Shown here: positions 1 through 6,958 of the stretch, piece by piece | Numbering within the stretch: position 1 is the stretch's first letter | Layout of the letters: every line of letters begins with the position of its first letter | Origin: Candidatus Limnocylindrales bacterium | GTDB lineage: Bacteria > Desulfobacterota > Binatia > UBA1149 > CAITLU01 | Direction: 5' to 3' | DNA length: 64,000 nt | NCBI GenBank assembly: GCA_035626395.1 | Contig: DASPNR010000030.1 | Coordinates: 1-64,000, forward strand | The notes under the pieces: model-generated | The model's input: only the letters and a program-made list of their open reading frames with translations | Databases searched by the model: none | Told to the model about the DNA's origin: nothing | Translations under genes and position numbers: made by a program

Positions 1-230
1 AACTTCGCGACGTAGATCAGCCGGTGCTCGCGACCAGTGCGTACTCGAATCTCGCACACCCCGTCGCCAATACTCGCCATCGGTTTCCAGTCAGTCGGGT
101 CCAACCCGAGCTCAAGACGGTACACTTCGTAACCCGCGCGACCTCGAGCTTCCGCGGGGAACTCACGGATGCACCGCCGCGTCGAGCCTAGCCATACCGC
201 TGGCGACGAGGACGGTCTCGTGCCCGCCGC
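1..230 (-). pseudogene. RelE/HigB (phage Gp49-like) toxin, cut by window edge and lacking a start codon
   Basis: The minus frame is open from the window edge to a stop at 231-233. It reads VWLGSTRRCIREFPAEARG, then GYEVYRLELGLDP, DWKPMASIGDGVCEIRVR and EHRLIYVAK. This is the typical order of the RelE/ParE-family Gp49-like toxins: an N-terminal W-L-G-S, F-P-x-x-A, the DWKPM block and the R-x-x-Y-V core. These toxins are ribosome-dependent or free mRNA interferases. No ATG, GTG or TTG precedes the conserved N-terminus in frame. The first codons (about 186-200) coincide with the left core of the attC-like site, so the gene seems broken by cassette recombination or uses an unrecognised start. The matching antitoxin would lie to the left, outside the window. 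Its antisense orientation within the array is unusual for a cassette gene. Confidence 0.6.
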
Positions 231-247
231 TCATGCTTTCGTTAGCG
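186..247 (+). other. attC-like recombination site A (degenerate)
   Basis: The left core is GCCTAGC (186-192) and the right core GTTAGCG (241-247). Between them GGCGACGAG pairs partly with CTCGTGCCC. The right arm GCCGCTCATGCTTTCGTTAG is almost the same as the right arm of site B at 896-916. The left core departs from RYYYAAC at one position and also encodes part of the antisense toxin frame. This is therefore a weaker site than B or C. Expected crossover point: between 241 and 242. Confidence 0.5.
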
Positions 248-278
248 AGCATTCTGTTCGTGTGCTACGAACTTTGAC

Positions 279-503
279 ATGAGTCGGAGCGACGCACTCA
301 TCACGACTTCTCCCGACCGGCTGGGTGGTACGCCGGTCTTCGCTGGAACACGCGTTCCCGTCCAAACCCTCATCGATTATCTGGAGGGTGGAGATACCCT
401 CGAGGCCTTCCTGGATGACTTTCCTGCCGTTACCCGCGACCACGCCATCGCGATCCTGGAACTGGCGAAGTCCGCACTCCTTTCCAAGGCCGTCGCGGCC
501 TGA
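279..503 (+). CDS. DUF433-family antitoxin
   Basis: 74 aa. The segment DRLGGTPVFAGTRVPVQTLI (residues about 13-32) followed by DYLEGGDTLEAFLDDFP is the signature of the DUF433 family, a small winged-helix-like domain that serves as antitoxin beside PIN-like toxins. The stop is followed after 17 bases by the toxin start at 521, so the two are co-transcribed. Start at 279: the ATG lies 32 bases inside the cassette boundary at 247, the usual distance for a cassette gene. The antitoxin should bind the downstream toxin and probably autoregulate; no separate operator was identified. Assignment to the family is confident. Actual toxin-antitoxin activity is inferred from gene order. Confidence 0.85.
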   Translation: MSRSDALITTSPDRLGGTPVFAGTRVPVQTLIDYLEGGDTLEAFLDDFPAVTRDHAIAILELAKSALLSKAVAA

Positions 504-520
504 CGTTACGGGCAAGCCGC

Positions 521-838
521 ATGCGCGTACTGCTCGATGCATGCGTTCCGCGACGTCTCAGGGGAGCGCTGATTGGCCACGCAGTCAGTACAGCCCAAGA
601 GCAAGGCTGGGGCGATCTCGATAACGGCGACTTGCTCGACGCGATGGCGGAGGCGTTCGACGCGCTTGTCACCGTCGACCGTGGCATACCTCACCAACAG
701 CATCTGGCGGCACGACCATTCGGCGTAGTAGTCCTTCGCGCCAAATCGAATCGCTTCATCGATCTGCTGCCGTTGATACCAGAGGTTCTGGAAGCGCTCG
801 CTTCCCTCAAGCCGGGCAACGTCGTGGTCGTTGGCTAA
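521..838 (+). CDS. PIN-like toxin (DUF5615 family)
   Basis: 105 aa. The N-terminus MRVLLDACVPRRL with Asp6, followed by GWGDLDNGDLLDAMAE (about 29-44) and FDALVTVDRG with Asp53, gives the acidic residues of the compact PIN-like DUF5615 fold. Members are predicted metal-dependent RNases acting as toxins. The gene is paired with the DUF433 antitoxin immediately upstream. Its TAA stop (836-838) lies inside the left core of attC site B, exactly as in integron cassettes, so gene and recombination site form one mobile unit. Likely role: stabilisation of the cassette array by post-segregational killing. That role is inferred from analogous cassettes, not shown by the sequence. Confidence 0.85.
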   Translation: MRVLLDACVPRRLRGALIGHAVSTAQEQGWGDLDNGDLLDAMAEAFDALVTVDRGIPHQQHLAARPFGVVVLRAKSNRFIDLLPLIPEVLEALASLKPGNVVVVG

Positions 839-918
839 CAACGCATGCAGCGGGCGGGCAAGACGCTTGGACGCGTGTTCGTGACGCCCTGCGCCGGCCG
901 CTCATGCATTCGTTAGAC
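833..918 (+). other. attC recombination site B (86 bp)
   Basis: Left core GGCTAAC (833-839), right core GTTAGAC (912-918). The arms CTAACAACGCATGCAGCGG and CCGCTCATGCATTCGTTAG form a long imperfect hairpin with unpaired bases, the structure recognised by integron integrases on the bottom strand. It closes the toxin-antitoxin cassette (242-912). Length and arms match site C. Confidence 0.85.
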
Positions 919-932
919 GACAAGGGGGCGGA

Positions 933-1181
933 ATGGACTTTCTCGGCCTATTCTCACTCGGAGCTTTCATCGGCGCGTTGGTGACCTTTGGACTTCAGTT
1001 TGTCGAGGGAAACGAAGGCTTTGCGTTGTGGCAAAAGCTCCTTGCCACCGTCATTGCATCGGTCTTCACGGGCGCCGTAGTCGCGTTCCTCGAGAGGTTT
1101 CGTGACTCTGAGGCCCTTGGAGCCTACGGCGTAGGACTCTTGGTCGCCTTTCGCGCGCCTTTATCGCGCACATCGTGTTGA
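933..1181 (+). CDS. Small membrane protein of an integron cassette, unknown function
   Basis: 82 aa. Two hydrophobic stretches, FSLGAFIGALVTFGLQF (about 7-23) and LLATVIASVFTGAVVAFL (about 36-53), predict a two- or three-pass inner-membrane protein. A GYGVGLLVAF-like third helix is cut short. The start at 933 is preceded by AAGGGGGCGG and sits 15 bases after the attC B core. The C-terminus RAPLSRTSC is not hydrophobic, but a +1 shift near 1146 would continue with a hydrophobic RAFIAHIVL. A recent frameshift is therefore possible. I do not recognise a named family with certainty; similar small membrane proteins are common cassette cargo. Confidence 0.65.
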   Translation: MDFLGLFSLGAFIGALVTFGLQFVEGNEGFALWQKLLATVIASVFTGAVVAFLERFRDSEALGAYGVGLLVAFRAPLSRTSC

Positions 1182-1409
1182 GGACGACGACGCGTCATGG
1201 CTTATGTCCGTACAAGACTTGCCACGCATCGCATCGCTGAGCCGCAGCACCAATGGCTTCACCGTCAATGTTACAGATCGTGCGTGCCATGCCGTCTTTG
1301 TCGCTGGCATTGACGGAACGGGGACCGCGGCAGTACTCCGTATGAGGGAACCCCCGCGACGTCTGGGATGCCATGACGCGTCCTGCGACGCTTGCAAGCC
1401 AAGCCGCTG
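1182..1409 (+). other. Non-coding or decayed remainder of cassette C
   Basis: Between the membrane-protein stop and attC site C there are about 230 bases. An open frame (1204-1524) runs through attC C and beyond and gives no recognisable domain. I see no promoter, hairpin or second attC here. It may be the lost 3' part of the frameshifted membrane gene, or an untranslated cassette tail. Confidence 0.4.
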
Positions 1410-1495
1410 GCCTAACAATGCATGGAGCGGGCGGGCAACTACGTCGCAGTCACAGCCGGCGGCACTGCGCCCGTCGCTGATGCTGAGCGTTGGGC
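1410..1495 (+). other. attC recombination site C (86 bp)
   Basis: The left core GCCTAAC (1410-1416) matches RYYYAAC perfectly and the right core GTTGGGC (1489-1495) matches GTTRRRY. The left arm CTAACAATGCATGGAGCGGG differs from site B at only a few positions. It marks the 3' end of the membrane-protein cassette and the 5' border of the truncated cassette D. Confidence 0.85.
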
Positions 1496-1502
1496 GCTTT
1501 AG

Positions 1503-1607
1503 ATGGCAGCCATCCCCACGATAGCCGCGGATTCGAACGCATTGACATATTTCGTCGAATCGATGTGGAACGGATACGATCCGCGGTTCGATCCATCCGA
1601 TACGCGA
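1503..1607 (+). pseudogene. Truncated PIN-like cassette gene (cassette D)
   Basis: Eight bases after attC C an ATG opens a frame reading MAAIPTIAADSNALTYFVES, then MWNGYDPRFDPSD. The ADSNALTYF segment resembles the first strand and first catalytic Asp of PIN-domain RNases. After about 35 residues the composition changes abruptly to Arg/Pro/Ser-rich sequence, although the frame remains open to 1712 and overlaps the end of the xth gene. Inference: the array ends in a cassette whose body was deleted at its junction with the chromosome. No further attC is visible. What remains of 1608-1675 holds nothing recognisable. Confidence 0.45.
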
Positions 1608-1675
1608 GCATCATCGCCGCGCGCTCGCATGCAACCGCATGGGGCCGTCGGGATTATCCCTCCGCCGCTGCACCC

Positions 1676-2470
1676 CTACCGCCCCTCCACCGCCACCCAA
1701 GCCGGCGCATGATCGCTCGGCTTCTCCAGATCCCGCACCCAATCATGCACCCCGCCGCCTTTCAGCCGCGGCGCCAGCTTCGCGCTAAGCAGCAGATGAT
1801 CGATGCGCAGCCCCGCATTGCGCTGCCGGTGCTGCCGAAAGTAATCCCAGAACGTGAAGATCTTCTCCTGCGGATACAGCGTGCGGATCGAATCCGTCCA
1901 CCCCTGCGACAACAGCCGTGCATAGGCGGCGCGGCTCTCCGGCTGCAGCAGCGCATCCTTCTTCCATGATCGCGGATTGTAGATGTCGAGCTCGTCGGTC
2001 GGCACCACGTTGTAGTCGCCCGCCAGCACCACGGGCTCGCCGCTCTTCCACAGCCCCGCGGCGTGCGCGATCAGCCGCTCGAACCACGCCAGCTTGTAGT
2101 CGAACTTGGGCCCCGGCTGCGGATTGCCGTTGGGCAGATAGATGCACCCCACCACGATCCCGTGCGCACTCGCTTCCAGATACCGGCTTTGCGTATCGGA
2201 CTCGTCGCCGGGCAGGCCGCGCTGGCGCTCGAGCGGATCGGCGCCTCTGGCCAGGATCGCCACGCCGTTCCACGAGCGCTGTCCGTGCCAGAGCGCGCCG
2301 TAGCCGGCATCGCGGATAGCGCCGGCGGGAAAGCCTTCGTCGATGGCCTTGAGCTCCTGCAGGCAGACGATGTCGGGCTCTTCCTTCTCGAGCCACTGCA
2401 GCAGGTGACCGAGTCGGCTCTTGACGCCGTTGACGTTGAACGTGGCGATCTTCAAAAGCCTGCTCGCCAT
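1676..2470 (-). CDS. xth: Exodeoxyribonuclease III
   Basis: 264 aa from the ATG at 2470 (GGAG lies 8 bases upstream; a GTG at 2473 is the alternative). It belongs to the endonuclease/exonuclease/phosphatase fold. The N-terminal IATFNVNGVKSRL with its Asn, CLQELKA with the metal-binding Glu, GDYNVVPTDELD with the catalytic Asp/Asn pair and the C-terminal SDHAPAWV Asp-His are all present and in order. Length is normal for bacterial ExoIII. The enzyme cleaves at AP sites and removes nucleotides 3' to 5' in base-excision repair. It is the first chromosomal gene beyond the cassette array and converges on it. It shares its strand with the genes to the right, but each appears to have its own start, so operon membership is unclear. 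Confidence 0.93.
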   Translation of the reverse strand: MASRLLKIATFNVNGVKSRLGHLLQWLEKEEPDIVCLQELKAIDEGFPAGAIRDAGYGALWHGQRSWNGVAILARGADPLERQRGLPGDESDTQSRYLEASAHGIVVGCIYLPNGNPQPGPKFDYKLAWFERLIAHAAGLWKSGEPVVLAGDYNVVPTDELDIYNPRSWKKDALLQPESRAAYARLLSQGWTDSIRTLYPQEKIFTFWDYFRQHRQRNAGLRIDHLLLSAKLAPRLKGGGVHDWVRDLEKPSDHAPAWVAVEGR

Positions 2471-2549
2471 CACCTCGGCTCCCGGTCGGCCATGATCGTC
2501 GGCATCGCGGCGCCGAGCCGGCGCGCAAGGTGCCGCACGGCTGCGACGA

Positions 2550-3797
2550 CTAGGAACGCGGCGCCAGCTTCCACAACTGGCCCTCCGGCTCGTCGGTGAC
2601 TACGTACAGCAGGCCGTCGCCGCCCTGGCGCACGTCGCGGATGCGCTGGCGGCGCTCGCCGAGCAGGTACTCTTCGCCAGTGACGCGATCGTTCTGCAGC
2701 GTCAGGCGCACGAGGCGGCTGGTCTTGAGCCCGCCGATGAAGAGGCTTCCGCGCCACTGCGGGAACGCATCGCCGCTGTAGAACTCGGCTCCCGACGGCG
2801 CGATGACCGGGTCCCAGTAGTAGACGGGACGCTCGTAGCCGGGGCGGTCGGTCTCGGCGCCATCGATGGCGAAACCGACGTACTCCTCGCCGTACGCCAC
2901 GAGCGGCCATCCGTAGTTCTTGCCCTTCTCGACGAGGTTGAGCTCGTCGCCGCCGCGCGTGCCGTGCTCGATCTCCCAGAGCCTTCCGCGCGAGTCGATC
3001 GCAGCCGACTGGATGTTGCGGTGCCCGAGCGACCAGATTTCCGGCAATGCTCCGGCCTGGCCGACGAACGGATTATCGGGCGGCGCCGCGCCATCGGCCG
3101 TGATGCGCAGGATCTTGCCGTAGTGACTGCCAAGCTCCTGCGCCTGCGGCCGCATCCTCTTCTCCGACCGCTCTCCCAGGGTGACGAACAGCGTTCCGTC
3201 GGCCGCGAAGACGAGTCTGGACCCGAAATGCAGATTGTTGCTGTACGAGGGACGGGTGCGCAGGATGACGCGCACGTCCTCGAGCCGGCTGCGGTCCTGC
3301 GCGAGCACCGCGCGGGCGACGCTGGTGCCGTTGCCGTCCTCGCGCGGCTCCGAGTAGCTCCAGAAGATCGTGCGATCGCTGGCGAACCCGGGGCTCAGCG
3401 CGACATCGAGCAGCCCGCCCTGACCCTTGGCGACCACGGCGGGAACGCCCTGGATGGGCGCGCCGGTCTTGCCGTCGGCGGTGACGATGCGCATGCGTCC
3501 GGGCCGCTCCGTGACCAGCAGATCGCCGTCTGGCAGCGGCTCGACCGCCCACGGGTGCTCGAGCTCGCGCGACAGCACGACGACGTCGAAGGCGACGTTC
3601 AGCTTCTCCTCGCAGGCGCGCGTCTGGCCCGGGAAGGCAGGTTTCTGCTCCGGCGCGTTGGCCCAGCTCGTGTCCGCCGGCTTGCATCCGCGCGCCGGAG
3701 CATTGTCGGCGGCCGAGCCGCGCACGAAGTAACTGCCAATGGCCAGCGCAGCGGCCGCGGCAAGCAGCACGAGCGTGCGCGAGTAGGTGCTCGACAT
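2550..3797 (-). CDS. PQQ-dependent sugar dehydrogenase (aldose sugar dehydrogenase, YliI type)
   Basis: 415 aa with an N-terminal hydrophobic export signal or anchor (about 7-22), so periplasmic. The body is a six-bladed beta-propeller of the glucose/sorbosone dehydrogenase family. Visible markers are LEHPWAVEPLPDGDLLVTER (blade 1), GQGGLLDVALSPGF, the SLGHRNIQSA and EIEHGTRGGDELN segments that line the PQQ site, and WPLVAYGEEY. The family oxidises aldose sugars with soluble PQQ and passes electrons to the respiratory chain. No PQQ biosynthesis genes are in the window. A Cys pair in the N-terminal linker (GCKPADTSW and ARACEEKLN) may form a disulfide or attach the domain. The nearest neighbour, the molybdopterin oxidoreductase at 3976, is separated by a strong hairpin, suggesting independent transcription. 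Confidence 0.85.
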   Translation of the reverse strand: MSSTYSRTLVLLAAAAALAIGSYFVRGSAADNAPARGCKPADTSWANAPEQKPAFPGQTRACEEKLNVAFDVVVLSRELEHPWAVEPLPDGDLLVTERPGRMRIVTADGKTGAPIQGVPAVVAKGQGGLLDVALSPGFASDRTIFWSYSEPREDGNGTSVARAVLAQDRSRLEDVRVILRTRPSYSNNLHFGSRLVFAADGTLFVTLGERSEKRMRPQAQELGSHYGKILRITADGAAPPDNPFVGQAGALPEIWSLGHRNIQSAAIDSRGRLWEIEHGTRGGDELNLVEKGKNYGWPLVAYGEEYVGFAIDGAETDRPGYERPVYYWDPVIAPSGAEFYSGDAFPQWRGSLFIGGLKTSRLVRLTLQNDRVTGEEYLLGERRQRIRDVRQGGDGLLYVVTDEPEGQLWKLAPRS

Positions 3798-3874
3798 CCT
3801 GGGAACCTCCGGCGACGTGTGCCCAGCCTACACGACCGGCCACGGCGTGCGACCAAGCGCATAGGCTGCGCCAC

Positions 3875-3910
3875 GACCGGCCGCAAGGTTGCAACCTGAC
3901 GCGGCCGGTC
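3875..3910. terminator. Intergenic hairpin between the molybdoenzyme and sugar dehydrogenase genes
   Basis: A perfect 10-bp inverted repeat, GACCGGCCGC (3875-3884) and GCGGCCGGTC (3901-3910), encloses a loop that itself contains the palindrome AGGTTGCAACCT. It lies 66 bases downstream of the molybdoenzyme stop on the minus strand. No T-run follows, so it may act as a Rho-assisted terminator or mRNA-stabilising stem rather than a classical intrinsic terminator. Confidence 0.5.
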
Positions 3911-3975
3911 CGAAGGCGGGTGATGGATGTAGGTCGATGGCGCGTCGGCTCCGACGTGCACGCGAGCGCTTGGTG

Positions 3976-6216
3976 CTACGCCGCCGCGCTCTGCTCCTTC
4001 GCGCGCAGCCGCACCGGCACGCCGTTGAGAATGGACTGCCCGACGATCGACTCGACCGGGGCGTCATCGGTCCAGTCGTTCGCCGAAACGCCCGGATGCG
4101 AGCCCGCAACGCGCTGCCACGGCGCCGCCGCCGCGTGGCCCCAGCCGTGCGGCAGGCTGACGACGCCCGGGCGCATCTCGTCCGTGAGCTGCACGCGCAG
4201 CTCGCCGCTGTAGACGCGGCTTTCGAGGATCGCGACGTCACCGTCGCCGACGCCGGCGCGCACGGCGTCGTCGGGATGCACGTACAGCACGCAGCGATCC
4301 TTGCCCGACACCAGTTCGGGAACGTTGTGCATCCAGGAGTTGTTGGTGCGCAGCTCGCGCCGGCCCACCAGCAGCAGCTCATCGGCCGCCGGCGGTGTGG
4401 CCACGTCCGCAGCCAGCTCGTCGATGCCGTCGAGGAACGGCTTCTCGGCAAGATGCACGCGGTCGTCGCGGTGGTACATCCGGTGCTGCACGCCCGGCTT
4501 CAGAGGGCCGAGATCGATTCCGTGCTCGGCGGCCGCGAGCTTTTTCAAATTGAGGCCCGTGCTCCAGGGCAGGAACTTGTCGCCCCATGGGCCCAGACGC
4601 AGCAGCAACGCGGCGGTGGAGGTCGGCGTCCACTTCCACCCGAAGTTGCGTCCGATGCGATAGGCGCGATCCAGCGCCGGCATTCCGAAGGGGCCGCCGC
4701 CCATGCGTAGCGCCAGCTCGTGCAGGATCTCCCAGTCGTGCGGCGCATCGTCCTTGCGCTCGACCACCGGCGGCGACCAGCGCACGACGTTGCGGATCGC
4801 GACTGCCGGAACGACGAGGTCGATGTGGTCGTCGCTGAGGCATCCGGCCGGCGGCAGGATAACGTCGGCGAAGCGCGTCGTCTCGTTGATGTAGATGTCG
4901 ACCGAGACCATGAACTCGAGGCTTTCGATCGCCCTGGCCAGACGCCGTCCGTTGGGCACCGACAGGACCGGATTGCCGGCGTAGGTGATGAGCGCGCGAA
5001 TCTGGCCCTCGCCCGGAGTCTCGATCTCGTCGGCCATGGTGGCGGCGGGCAGATCGCCGAGCGTCTCGGGCAGGCCGCGCACGCGGCTCTTCCACCGCGC
5101 GTGGCCGTCCATGCCGCCGGCGTGGGCCATCGCCGCTGCGTCGAACGCCGGCGTCGGGAACATCGAACCGCCGACGACGCCGAGGCGGCCGCTGACGATG
5201 TTGAGAAGCTCGCCGGCGTAGGTCGCCAACGTGCCGAAGCGGTTGTTGCAGACGCCGATGCGCGTGTAGCAGACGCCAGTGGGCGCGGCGGCGAATTCGC
5301 GTGCAATGCGCTCGATCACTGCGCGCTCGATGCCGCACGAGCGCGCAAGGTCGTCGAGCGACAGGCGCTCGAGCCGGCGCGCCACCTCCGGCCAGCCCGT
5401 CGCGATCTTCTCGGCGTCCGGATGCAGGCCCTTCTCGGCCACGACGACCTTGACGAGCGCGAGCAGGAACGCTGCGTCGCCGCCGGGGCGGATCGCCAGG
5501 TGCTCGTCGGCGTCGCGGGCGGTCTCGCTGCGGCGCGGGTCGACGACCACGACCTTGCCGCCGCGCGCACGGATCGCGCGAACGCGTGCCTTGACGTTGG
5601 GGCCGGCCATCGCGCTGCCCTGCGAGATGTAGGGATTGGCGCCGATGCACAGGAAGTACTGCGTCCGATCGATGTCGGGCACCGGCACCACCAGCGAGCT
5701 GCCGAAGAGGTAGTGCGAGGCGGCAAAGCGCGGGCTCGTGTCCTGCGAGCCTGCGCTGTAGGAGTTGCGCGTGCCGATGGCTTTGGTCAGGCCGTGACGC
5801 ATCAGCAGCGCGCCGTGGTTGTGCGTGATCGGATTGCCGATGTAGAGCGCGATGGCGTCGGCGCCGTGCTGCTCGCGGATCGCGAGCAGTTTCTCCGTGA
5901 CCAGGTCGTAGGCGGCGTTCCACGAGATCGGCTCGAAGCTGCCGTCGCTGCGGCGGCGCATCGGCGTGCGCAGGCGGTCGGGATCGTGATGGATCGAGGC
6001 CAGCGCGATGCCCTTGGGACAGACGTAGCCTTTGGAGACCGGGTCGTCGTGATCGGGCCGCACCGAGACGATGCGGTCGCCCTCAACCTCGAAGTCGAGC
6101 CCGCAGCACGCCTCGCACAGCGAGCACGAGCGGTGCACGACGCGCGTCTCCTGCGCGCGCACCGCGGTTGCGGATGAGTTGGGCAGGTTCAGATCGTCCG
6201 GATCACGTCGAAGCAT
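3976..6216 (-). CDS. Molybdopterin-dependent oxidoreductase with [4Fe-4S] domain (formate dehydrogenase/BisC-like)
   Basis: 746 aa, normal for single-subunit bis-MGD enzymes. The N-terminal [4Fe-4S] site is C31-x2-C34-x3-C38 (CSLCEACCGL) with the fourth Cys in GYVCPKG (C66). The Mo-bis-MGD domain follows with YIGNPITHNHGALL, YSAGSQDTSPR near the metal-ligand position, and VVVDPRRSETA. The C-terminal molybdopterin dinucleotide-binding barrel contains NNSWMHNVPEL and VSLPHGWGHAA. No Tat twin-Arg leader is seen, so the enzyme is probably cytoplasmic. The substrate cannot be told from sequence; this COG0243 branch is annotated variously as formate dehydrogenase H-like or as reductases of S/N-oxides. 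No dedicated electron-transfer subunit is adjacent. Start at 6216: GGAGGAAAC lies just upstream of the ATG. Confidence 0.85.
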   Translation of the reverse strand: MLRRDPDDLNLPNSSATAVRAQETRVVHRSCSLCEACCGLDFEVEGDRIVSVRPDHDDPVSKGYVCPKGIALASIHHDPDRLRTPMRRRSDGSFEPISWNAAYDLVTEKLLAIREQHGADAIALYIGNPITHNHGALLMRHGLTKAIGTRNSYSAGSQDTSPRFAASHYLFGSSLVVPVPDIDRTQYFLCIGANPYISQGSAMAGPNVKARVRAIRARGGKVVVVDPRRSETARDADEHLAIRPGGDAAFLLALVKVVVAEKGLHPDAEKIATGWPEVARRLERLSLDDLARSCGIERAVIERIAREFAAAPTGVCYTRIGVCNNRFGTLATYAGELLNIVSGRLGVVGGSMFPTPAFDAAAMAHAGGMDGHARWKSRVRGLPETLGDLPAATMADEIETPGEGQIRALITYAGNPVLSVPNGRRLARAIESLEFMVSVDIYINETTRFADVILPPAGCLSDDHIDLVVPAVAIRNVVRWSPPVVERKDDAPHDWEILHELALRMGGGPFGMPALDRAYRIGRNFGWKWTPTSTAALLLRLGPWGDKFLPWSTGLNLKKLAAAEHGIDLGPLKPGVQHRMYHRDDRVHLAEKPFLDGIDELAADVATPPAADELLLVGRRELRTNNSWMHNVPELVSGKDRCVLYVHPDDAVRAGVGDGDVAILESRVYSGELRVQLTDEMRPGVVSLPHGWGHAAAAPWQRVAGSHPGVSANDWTDDAPVESIVGQSILNGVPVRLRAKEQSAAA

Positions 6217-6231
6217 CGTTTCCTCCTGAAC

Positions 6232-6299
6232 GGGTCAGGTCTTGCCTGCGAGCAAAATTCTGCGGCGCGTCGAAATGCTCAAATGTAAGACCTGGCCCC
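6232..6299. repeat. REP-like palindromic element with AGACCTG-type ends
   Basis: The ends are imperfect inverted repeats, GGGTCAGGTCTT (6232-6243) and AAGACCTGGCCCC (6287-6299). Short elements with this (A)AGACCTGACCCC end are, as I recall, dispersed in many genomes together with REP-associated tyrosine transposases (TnpA-REP/RAYT). The element lies between two minus-strand genes and its right end supplies the last codons and stop of the NTF2-like gene. Only one copy of this type is visible in the window. Confidence 0.5.
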
Positions 6300-6782
6300 A
6301 TCCTCGTGACGTCGTGGTGCGCTGTGGCAGTCGGCGCCACGGGCCGGCAGCAGCTCCGAGTCGTACTCGCGCATGTACGTGGCGGCGCGCTCGCCGACCG
6401 CGCGGCTGATGCCTTCGTCGATGCGGCAGATCCTGTCGCCGCGAAATCGCGTGGCGTGATTGCCTTCGATCACGAGCGGGGGAAGGCCCTCGCGCTCGAA
6501 CGTGGCGCGGAACGTGATCCAGACCGCGCCGTCGCGCTCTTCTGGTCCCGCGATCACTTCCGGCAAGCGACGGTCGAAACGGCGATCGATCGTGTCGACG
6601 CTGCGGCGCAGGTTCGCGATCACTTCGTCGCGTCCCATCGACAGCACCGCAAAGGGACCGCCTCCTTTGACGTGATGCACGGCATCGTCGGTGAAGAACT
6701 CATCCAGGCCCGACCAGTCGTCGGTGGCGAAGGCCCTCTCGAATGCGATGGCGTACTGAATGAAGCGCTCCGTGTCGGTCAT
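6279..6782 (-). CDS. NTF2-like / SnoaL-like protein
   Basis: 167 aa from the ATG at 6782, chosen because GAAGGAGCAGCC precedes it; the longer frame to 6911 adds low-complexity residues. The order is ERFIQYAIAFERAFATDDW, FFTDDAVHHV, the GRDEVIANLRRSVDTID helix, then strands ending VWITFRATFE, GNHATRFRGDRI and RIDEGI. That is the cone-shaped NTF2-like fold used by SnoaL-type cyclases, ketosteroid isomerases and limonene epoxide hydrolases. The exact function is not determinable. The last 25 or so residues are not part of the fold and are partly encoded by the REP-like element, suggesting tail extension by insertion. It is divergent from the MocR regulator at 6977, which is a candidate regulator. 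Confidence 0.75.
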   Translation of the reverse strand: MTDTERFIQYAIAFERAFATDDWSGLDEFFTDDAVHHVKGGGPFAVLSMGRDEVIANLRRSVDTIDRRFDRRLPEVIAGPEERDGAVWITFRATFEREGLPPLVIEGNHATRFRGDRICRIDEGISRAVGERAATYMREYDSELLPARGADCHSAPRRHEDGARSYI

Positions 6783-6958
6783 GGCTGCTCCTTCGCAGGC
6801 GCTGCGGCCGCTGCTGCGCGAAAACCCGCTGTCGCCGGCCGCCGGCGCTCGTTGCGGCAAGCGCCTGCCCGCCGGCCGCCGAGTCGACGAGTTCGCCGGC
6901 TCGCCGAGCATCCCTAGTAGGCGGGCAAGTGGCTACTGGCAATGTCCACTTTTCTGCG

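Larger units (their letters stand above)
1..1607 (+). mobile_element. Distal end of an integron gene-cassette array
   Basis: Three imperfect palindromes with attC architecture punctuate this stretch: 186-247, 833-918 and 1410-1495. Each ends in a GTT-type core (GTTAGCG, GTTAGAC, GTTGGGC) and the last two begin with xxCTAAC cores. The two intact sites are both 86 bp long and nearly identical in their outer arms, as expected of a chromosomal integron that recruits one attC type. Genes between them are short and end inside the next attC. The DNA is visibly lower in G+C than the rest of the window. The orientation (attC 3' of plus-strand genes) places attI and the integrase to the left, outside the window. 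Known: toxin-antitoxin cassettes are frequent in sedentary integrons. Inference: this is the last 1.6 kb of such an array, ending in a truncated cassette before the xth gene. Confidence 0.8.

Noticed and set aside
1490..1969. Plus-strand frame of 159 residues over the xth gene
   Set aside because: It is the antisense of exonuclease III, which has all catalytic motifs on the minus strand.
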